Below, piece by piece: positions 57,984-64,000 of a stretch of 64,000 bases of DNA. The stretch lies in assembly GCF_949628215.1 (NCBI RefSeq), contig NC_134310.1:9809401-9873400 (forward strand). Direction: 5' to 3'. Position 1 is the first letter of the stretch. The number at the start of each line of letters is the position of its first letter. Origin of the DNA: Phalacrocorax aristotelis (lineage: Eukaryota > Chordata > Aves > Suliformes > Phalacrocoracidae). The translations under genes were made by a program, and so were the position numbers. Under the pieces are notes generated by a model that worked only from the letters and a program-made list of their open reading frames with translations, was not told the origin of the DNA and did no database searches.

Positions 57984-58316
57984 TGGTTATTAATGAGCCT
58001 TTCTTTGAGGCTTCTCTTACTATACTGCTCTCACTAACGCTGAGCTGTATTTACCAGGCTTTTATTTCTTTATTTCCTCCCAACTAGAAGACAGGGACAA
58101 ATAAACCTTTTGTTTTACACTTCTGACCAAAGCATTTCTCATATCTTCATTCTTCAATCATGATTTAGGACTCATCTCACTCACCTAAGCAATTTTTAAC
58201 CATCTCTATGGCATGAGAATGAAAACTGCAGAATGAGGTTCATAGTTAGAAACTCCATACAAATGTTAAACATCCTATTGAATGATTCTTGGGAAGAGCT
58301 TCAAATCTGCCTAGTC
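57984..58316 (+). repeat. 333-bp duplication, copy 2
   Basis: Gap-free match to 43459-43791. See copy 1. Confidence 0.9.
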
Positions 58317-58434
58317 ACGTACCCATTGAAAAAGACCAAGCAAAAGCTTCTCTTTTCCATGCTGTCTTGTCAAAAAAGTCTTTCCGGCTACACAATAACA
58401 ACTATATATAACTAGAAATAAAATAAGGGAGTAC

Positions 58435-58994
58435 TGTGCTAGTTTTGGCTGGGATAGAGTTAATTCTCTTCACTGTAGCTGGTAAAGTGCCAATGGCACA
58501 TTGATGCTTTAGTTGCTGTTAAGTACTGGCTAAGTGTTGCTAAGCAGTGCCTATAGTAGTTAGGGACCTTTCCAGCTTCCCATGCTCTGATACACGGGCA
58601 GGAGGCTGGGAGGGGCAGGGCCACGGCCAAGACAGCTGACCCAAGCTGGCCAATGGGATATTCATTCCATACCATGTGATGCCATGACCAGTATATTAAT
58701 CGGGGCAGTTGGTATGCAGGGAGCAGTTGTGGCTTGGGGATGGGTGGTGTCAGGTTGGTGGGCAGCGAGCAGCTGCGTCACGTGCTGTTTGTTTTGGTTG
58801 TTCATTCCCATTTCCCCCGTTTTCGCGCCTCTCTCATTGTTTTCACTGCGTTGTTGTTGTTGTTAGTGTTTTATTTTAATTATTAAACTGTTCTTAACCT
58901 TTGAGCTTTACCCTTCGGATTCTCTCCCCCATCCTGCCGGTGGGAGAGTGAGCGAGCGGCTGTGTGGGGTTGAGTTGCTGGGTAAACCACAACA
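58435..58994 (+). mobile_element. Family A 5' LTR
   Basis: 560 bp, TGTGCTAGTTTTGGCTGGG to GGGTAAACCACAACA. TATA-like TATATT at 58692-58697 and ATTAAA at 58882-58887. It is followed by the primer binding site and leader of an ERVL element, in the same direction as SSBP2. Confidence 0.92.
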
Positions 58995-59002
58995 GTCTCT
59001 TT

Positions 59003-59020
59003 TGGTGCCCAACGTGGGGC
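59003..59020 (+). other. Primer binding site, tRNA-Lys type
   Basis: TGGTGCCCAACGTGGGGC, 8 nt after the LTR end, one mismatch to the complement of tRNA-Lys(1,2). This is the best-preserved of three such sites. Confidence 0.85.
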
Positions 59021-59061
59021 TCAGAGGGTTTGAGATAATAACAGCTGCTGGTCACAGCACC

Positions 59062-59355
59062 ATGTTGTCCTTTCTGCAGTTGGTGTTAAAGATTGGTGTT
59101 GGTCTGTTTAGTCTGCTGTGTTCTGCCATGATTAGTGATGTTTTGCCTAAGAGATTTGTTATGCAAACACCGATTTTCAGCTTTATCTGGTATGTGGGTT
59201 TTCTATTGGAACCCTTACTGTACTTTGGATACCACCTTATTGAGGTGATTAGCAATTATACCTCCTCCTCTGAGAGCTTCTATATGGAGGAAATACAGGA
59301 TGATATCTTTGCTACTTTCTTCTATGATGTCTCCACCTTTACTGCAGCTGACTAG
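59062..59355 (+). pseudogene. Short membrane-type ORF downstream of primer binding site (copy 2)
   Basis: An open frame of 97 codons from ATG 59062 to TAG 59353-59355. It has a hydrophobic segment 'LKIGVGLFSLLCSAMI', the block 'DVLPKRF', a second hydrophobic segment ending 'LLYFGYHLIEVI', and the sequon block 'SNYTSSSESFYMEEIQ'. The order and several blocks agree with 12233-12610 on the other strand, about 46 kb away, while the part between the hydrophobic segments has diverged. It is located where gag would begin in an ordinary retrovirus. No known family recognised. ERVL pol sequence from the RNase H region follows after a deletion, so the original downstream context is unknown. Confidence 0.55.
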
Positions 59356-59712
59356 TGTCTCAGCTGTTAGGAACAAGCGTCCTTTTGCTCAAAGGAGACG
59401 ATACATACCATGGGCTCGAATAGGGAACCCCAGTTGCCCAGGAATCTTGGAAGTGATTATGGACTGGCCAGAAGGCAAAGATTTTGGATTATCACCAGAG
59501 GAGGAGGTGACACGTGCTGAAGAAGGTCCACTGTATAACAAGCTGCCAGAAAATCAGAAGCAATATGCCCTGTTCACTGATGGGTCCTGTCGCCTTGTGG
59601 GAAAGCACCGGAGATGGAAGGCTGCTGTATGGAGTCCTATACGACAAGCCGCAGAAACTGCTGAAGCAGAAGGTGAATCGAGCCAGTTTGCAGAGGTAAA
59701 GGCCATCCAGTT
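59356..59712 (+). pseudogene. ERVL-like RNase H, N-terminal remnant
   Basis: 'GNPSCPGILEVIMDWPEGKD' and 'YALFTDGSCRLVGKHRRWKA' then 'SSQFAEVKAIQL', matching 1270-1550. It is cut at 59712 by the edge of the ERV1 element. First two RNase H catalytic positions are present. Confidence 0.85.
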
Positions 59713-59770
59713 GTTCAGTTGGATGGTATAGCAGCATTCATGTTTGGTTAACTTCATCACCCTGGTTACA
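59713..59770 (-). mobile_element. ERV1 3' LTR stub
   Basis: On the - strand TGTAACCAGGGTGATGAAG starts directly after the polypurine tract and runs 58 bp to the junction with ERVL RNase H. Only the U3 beginning is left. Confidence 0.65.
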
Positions 59771-59790
59771 TTTCCCCCCCTTTGAAAGTT
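59771..59790 (-). other. ERV1 polypurine tract
   Basis: CTTTCAAAGGGGGGGAAA on the - strand between env and the LTR stub; the primer for plus-strand synthesis. Confidence 0.75.
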
Positions 59791-59868
59791 TTGAGATTAA
59801 TTTTCTCAATACTTTCACTACAAACTAGTATTCAATATCCTATCTATAATATTGCTGTTCATTAACGT

Positions 59869-60215
59869 CTATGCAATAGGGATTTCCACATCAAAATTTT
59901 CTGGACCATATTTTCCATTTGCCAATGCCAGAGTGACCTTTCTATCTGTTACCATCTCCTTTGTTAGAACCCTTTTTAAGCAAGAATAAACAAGGACCAT
60001 TATCAAAACTGCAATCAGCGAGAGCAACACTGTGCTTATGATAGATCTTACCCACAAGTTGAGATTCCATCCTAGATCATTAATCATCTTACTTATCCAA
60101 TCTTCCTGCATATCTAGTTGAATGTTGTGAGCATCTTTCTCTACCTGTCCTAACAGACTTAAATCATGTTTGACATCCTGCGTTACATTTGGGATGTGTA
60201 TGCAGCAATGATCTA
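59869..60215 (-). pseudogene. ERV1 env, transmembrane subunit C-terminal part
   Basis: The - strand holds the Cys pair region near 60200, 'DWISKMINDLGWNLNLWV', a membrane anchor 'IISTVLLSLIAVLIMVLVY' (about 59990-60050) and a short cytoplasmic tail ending 'ENFDVEIPIA'. It is in a different frame from the upstream env at 60218, from which it is separated by a small frame change that also destroys the first Cys of the CX6CC motif. Confidence 0.8.
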
Positions 60216-60217
60216 GT

Positions 60218-61255
60218 TTATTCTTCAGGTATCCAGACTCCGTGTTCCTTTAGCAAGAGCATATCCAGGGCCATCCTATTCTGCAATGTCATCCTTGAAG
60301 TGGCCTGCAATTGCAAAATCAATTGTTTGAACCCTTTCCTAGTTACACTAGCCAACCTTTCTACTTGTCCAGTTAGCTTATATAACCAAGCCCTATTCCT
60401 GTAGGTTGATAAGGGGGCTAGTAGAGATTCCAAAGCCCATCTAATTTTTACTCCTGTGAAGGGTTCATTCCATTCAGCAGCAGCATCTTGTGATCTTTTT
60501 GTCCGTACTAATTTTAGATTTTCAGCACTTCCTCTAAAGGGAGCCTTCTTCCAAATTGGGCATAATGTAGGCATCCCTAGGGTAATTTGTTTTACTTTCC
60601 CATCCACCGGTAAGTGGGTGGACCAGGTCCCATCACTCATTGCCCAAACTAAATGTCCTGGACTCTGAATTGTAGATTTCCTGCAATCAAATATCATCCC
60701 TCTCTTGGCCTTATATGTACTGGTCAGTTGTAAATCATTTTTAAGTCCCCTACACCAACATCCATACTTCAAGGCAGCTGCCAGAGGTGGAACATTTTGT
60801 ATTGCTTTACTGACTGTGCTACAATTATATACCTTTTCACAATTCCACCAGGGTATAACTTCTTTTTCCCAATAAGTGCTTCCTCCTTTTGTATCTGGGG
60901 GAGCCAAAAGAATTATTCCATCCCAAGCAAAGCACCAAGAGGTATTGTCCATGTACTGAAATTGGGATAAAATTGCCATAGACCATATTGGAACCCACGC
61001 AACTGACCCCTCTTGCTTAGTTTGATTTTCACATCCCTTAGTTTTGTTGATGGTCATCTGGATCATTGTTTCCGGACCACCTGTCCATCCAACAGCAGGG
61101 GTTTGTTCACAATGACTATTATCTGTCACACTACTTAACTTTGTTGTCAGGATTCCCCATGGAATTGCTTCACCTACAGCTCTTGGAATTGGGAGACATG
61201 CAGTAATTTGAGTTACATTCTGCAGATTAGCAAACTCTTTTATCAGTCCTATCAT
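60218..61255 (-). pseudogene. ERV1 env, surface subunit and start of transmembrane subunit
   Basis: An uninterrupted 345-codon frame on the - strand encoding most of a gammaretrovirus-type envelope glycoprotein, the protein that binds and fuses with the host cell. Landmarks are 'ACLPIPRAVGEAIPWG', several N-glycosylation sequons, a furin-type cleavage site 'RTKR' near 60500 and an immunosuppressive-type segment 'LQNRMALDMLLLKEHGVW' near 60250. It stops at 60218-60220, just before the CX6CC Cys motif. The N-terminal part with the signal peptide is in another frame (61252-61440). Long for a decayed copy, but broken at both ends. Confidence 0.88.
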
Positions 61256-61440
61256 AAATTCTCTTCTGCCATCTTTTGCGGAATCTCAACCCTTTGCTCT
61301 GCTGTTGAAGTTTTCACAAGCCTAATCGTTAACATTATCCATACCCCTTTCCCTGTCATTTTATAAAAATGATCACCTCCTCTCCTATAGAAAAGTTTCC
61401 ACCCCAAGACAAACACCCATTTACAGAAAGACTTATACAT
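61252..61440 (-). pseudogene. ERV1 env, N-terminal segment with signal-peptide-like stretch
   Basis: Short - strand frame with 'MTGKGVWIMLTIRLV' as possible signal sequence. It overlaps the main env frame by 4 bases in a different register, so a single frameshift separates leader from surface subunit. Confidence 0.55.
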
Positions 61441-61507
61441 ATTTTAAAGTCAATTTAGCAGTCTCAGGGTCTCTATTGACGATTTTCCATGATGGTGCTT
61501 TCTTCAC

Positions 61508-61955
61508 TCAAGTGTAGTGTATCCATGGTTCCACTCCTCCTACTTTGATTGCAGTGTAGGTTGTTAACAGTACCTGTAAAGGTCCTTTCCACTTCTGCAG
61601 TGGTTCAGAGTTCCAGGTCTTTATGTACACGAGATCACCTGGCTGGTACTGATGTATAGGCGTATCCAAGGCAAGTGATCTAGTCAACACAATATATCTC
61701 TGGAGAGCTCCAAGAGTTTTTCCTAAAGAAGCCAAATACACTTTTAAATCTGTTTCCCCTGCTACCTTCATATTCCCTGGGATGAGAGGAATTTGATAAG
61801 GTTTGCCATACAAAATCTCATATGGGCTTACACCATCTTTAGATCTTGGTTGAATTCTAATTCTCAAGAGAGCCAATGGCAAGGCCTATGGCCATTTTAA
61901 AGACACTTCTTGACAGATCTTACTTATTTGCCTCTTTAGTGCTTGGTTCATCCTC
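61508..61955 (-). pseudogene. ERV1 integrase, C-terminal half
   Basis: - strand: 'SSGKIERMNQALKRQI' with the catalytic Glu (about 61930-61965), a stop, then 'DGVSPYEILYGKPYQIPLIP' and 'PGDLVYIKTWNSEPLQKWKG' (61508-61882), typical of a gammaretroviral integrase end. The zinc finger and both catalytic Asp are missing; sequence passes directly from RNase H into this part. Confidence 0.85.
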
Positions 61956-62560
61956 TCAATTTTCCCACTTGATTGTGGTCTCCAGGGGGTATGTAGGTCC
62001 CATTTTATACCCAATATATATCTCAGTTTCAAATTTGGACTTTTTTATCTGTTTTACTGGTACTAGTGCAAGGATACCTTGTTCTGCAGCCTCCTTTGCA
62101 GCTTTATCTGCCAATCGATTACCTATGTTTACAGCCGTCTGACCGAATTGATGAGCTTTGCAATGTATTGCCGCCACTTCTTTTGGTTTCTGCACATCTT
62201 CCAGAAGTTGGAGAATTTCTTCTTTATATTTATTGATGATCCTTGGGCTGATAGCAGTCCTCTTTCTTTCCAAATAGCTCCATGTGCATGGATCACACCA
62301 AATGCATATTTGGAATTAGTCCAGATATTTACCCTTTGTCCTTCTGCCATTCGCAGAGCCTGCTTCAATGCCACCAATTCTGCTTTCTGTGCTGAGGTGT
62401 TTGCAGGCAGCATCCCTGACTCCATTACCTTGGTGGAGGTAACAACAGCATATCCGGCCATTTGATTCCCTTCTTGCACAAGGCTACTTTCATCTGTGAA
62501 CAAGTCCAGATCAGGATTTTCCAGAGGTTCATCTTTCAGATCCAGTCTACTGGAATAGTA
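61956..62560 (-). pseudogene. ERV1 RNase H
   Basis: Two overlapping - strand frames: 'LFTDESSLVQEGNQMAGYAV', 'LPANTSAQKAELVALKQAL', 'VNIWTNSKYAFGVIHAH' (62129-62503), and 'CKAHQFGQTAVNIGNRLADK' (61956-62273). The first block reads TDES instead of the usual TDGS, and TNSKYA has Asn in place of the third catalytic Asp. Decayed. Confidence 0.87.
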
Positions 62561-63000
62561 CAGTCCACGTTAGCTGCGTCTTTCGTCCTGTGGTGGGGCT
62601 TTCCCATTCAAAAGCAAATATGCTTTAACTTTTTATGTCCAGAGGTATGCAAAAGAAGGCATCCTTCAAATCTAGTACAGTAAAGCATTTATGCTCCTTT
62701 TTAAAGAGGTCAGTAAAGTGTACGGATTAGCCACTACTGGATGTATATCTTGGACTGTCTGATTTATGGCCCTTAAATCCTGAACTAATTGGTACTCCTT
62801 GCCTCCAGATTTCTTTACTGGCAATATAGGAGTATTATATTCTGATTCACATTCTACCAAAAGCCCATATTTAAAAAATTTTGTAATTATTCCCTCTAAC
62901 CCTTTTCGAACCTCCCACTTAATAGGATATTGTTTTTGTCTTACCGGCTTGGCTCCAGGTTTTAATGTTACTTTTACCAGCTCTGCCAATTTAGATCACC
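62561..63000 (-). pseudogene. ERV1 RT with palm deletion
   Basis: - strand: 'VRQKQYPIKWEVRKGLEGII', 'NTPILPVKKSGGKEYQLVQD', 'LRAINQTVQDIHPVVANPYT' (62672-62989), then 'VLDLKDAFFCIPLD' with the first catalytic Asp and 'GRKTQLTWTVL' at about 62580. It then jumps to the beginning of RNase H near 62560, so the YVDD motif and connection are deleted. Confidence 0.87.
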
Positions 63001-63129
63001 CCGGAACTCCACTCATCCAAACCAAAGGAATTACTGCATTTTCCACTTCTTCGGGAATCTCTTCCTCCCTGGGGAATCCTGTAACATAAACACTCTCGCC
63101 TCTATGGCTTTTGATTCTGGTATCAGTAA

Positions 63130-63460
63130 TTTAATCTCTCCCACTTTAAAAGTTATTTGTGCGTCTAGTTTACTTAATAGATCTCATCATAACAGAGGTA
63201 GTGGGCATTCAGGCATATACAGAAACTGGTGAGTTACCCATTGTTTCCCCAATATGAACTGTAATGGCTCTAAGAAAGGCCAATTTTCTTTCTGCCCTGT
63301 CGCACCAAAAACATCTGCTGATTTATGACTAAATTTCCCTTTACATGTATTCAATACCGAATAAGTGGCCCCCGTATCTACTAAAAATTCTATTTCTTCA
63401 TTCCCTAGCTTCAAGGTAAGCAGGGGTTCAGCTAGGGTTGATTCCCCCAGTCTCCTTCAT
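63130..63460 (-). pseudogene. ERV1 protease
   Basis: 'EIEFLVDTGATYSVLNTCKG' holds the aspartic protease active-site DTGA and lies at 63340-63410 on the - strand. 'FGATGQKENWPFLEPLQFIL' and 'HQFLYMPECPLPLL' follow before a stop at 63187. The frame starts by an in-register shift from gag. It cleaves Gag-Pol in an intact virus. Confidence 0.87.
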
Positions 63461-64000
63461 GCCAAGCTACCTCAAGCATTTTACCCAAAACTCTAGGTTC
63501 AAGTCCTTCCAATTTCTGACGTTTCATTCTAATATCTAGGGCCGATTGTCCCATGAATATAGAGGCCAATTGTATTGCTGCTTCTGTTTTTTTTTTTTCC
63601 TGGGTCCAAATTAGTATATTTTCTGGCAGTCACCTTCAGTCTTTCCATAAAGGCTGAAGGGGACTCATTTAATTCTTGTCTCACTTCATAAATTTTTGAC
63701 CAATTTATTGCTTTTAGCATTGCATGTCTTACTCCAAATAAATCCACCTCTGATATCTAGTCAACATTCCCCTGGGTCCCAGTTGATTAGGGTCCCACTC
63801 GGGATTTGTAGATGGAAAATTCTGATCCACTGTCCCCTGTAAATTCCCATTAGCATGTGCTCCCTGCACCTGCCTTCTGGCTGTATTCAATACCATTTTC
63901 TTGTCAGTTTCATCAAGCAAAGTATCCAATATTACAAGTAGAACAACACTTTTTAAAATTCTCACCAAATTTTCCTCCTTTCAAAACCATTGCCATAGAA
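63461..64000 (-). pseudogene. ERV1 gag, capsid C-terminal part (cut by window edge)
   Basis: - strand frames with 'AINWSKIYEVRQELNESPSA' and 'FMERLKVTARKY' (63529-63747), the end of a gammaretroviral capsid, and further upstream 'DTLLDETDKKMVLNTARRQV' (63729-63968). A Cys-rich nucleocapsid box is not seen between capsid and protease. A stop separates the two pieces near 63740. The 5' half of gag and the 5' LTR should lie to the right of the window. Confidence 0.83.

Noticed and set aside
1..64000. CRISPR arrays, bacterial operons, rRNA or tRNA genes
   Set aside because: None seen. The sequence is vertebrate and its repeats are LTR and LINE elements.

Overview
This is a stretch of bird nuclear DNA, very probably from a sex chromosome. 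The evidence is the set of CR1 LINEs (RT, endonuclease, ORF1 and the ATTCTATG-type 3' tail), the ERVL-like and gammaretrovirus-like endogenous retroviruses and their many solo LTRs, and one host exon. By my hand tally about 42 of 64 kb is recognisable transposon, far above the share usual on bird autosomes. Nested insertions, inverted fragments and internally deleted proviruses are common. The one host gene I recognise is coding exon 1 of SSBP2 (47387-47445, + strand) inside a CpG island (about 46780-48080). SSBP2 is Z-linked in chicken. With this repeat load, a W-linked SSBP2 copy is the simplest reading, but that is inference.

Layout. 1-3256: + strand ERVL-like pol (RT, RNase H, integrase) with polypurine tract and a shrunken 3' LTR. 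3257-6060: - strand gammaretrovirus-like (ERV1) pol remnant, cut by a CR1 and by a solo LTR with a perfect GGAAA target duplication. 7108-10154: pile-up of LTR, ERVL and CR1 pieces, ending in a 41-bp inverted copy of 6406-6446. 11735-13264: - strand ERVL provirus deleted to 1.5 kb. 13465-16495: LTR end plus a CR1 holding a TAGTG-flanked solo LTR. 17130-21449: near full-length CR1. 23899-26825: two LTR families and a CR1 piece. 29835-34192: LTR with primer binding site, ERVL remnants in both orientations, CR1. 35552-39788: solo LTR (ATTGG duplication) and a CR1 split by an unrelated solo LTR. 41043-46867: nested LTRs, a - strand ERVL 3' half, and a gag-like ORF. 46780-48080: SSBP2 promoter and exon 1. 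48081-64000, presumably SSBP2 intron 1: CR1s, LTRs, the ERVL 5' end at 58435-59712, and a - strand ERV1 carrying gag, protease, pol and env remnants (59713-64000, running past the window).

LTR names used below. Family A: ERVL-type, reads TGT..TGGTTTTRGCTGGG to AAACCACRACA, about 560-600 bp, 5-bp target duplications, followed after 8 nt by a tRNA-Lys-like primer site. Family B: longer, about 940 bp, starting TGTATTGGGTT and ending CCCACCACA. Family C: a single 541-bp LTR. Family A sits inside ERV1, B and CR1 sequence and is the youngest layer.

No retroviral gene is intact. Points most worth following are the SSBP2 exon and its context, a short membrane-type ORF kept just after the primer binding site in two ERVL copies, a 333-bp near-identical duplication 14,525 bp apart, and several inverted junctions.
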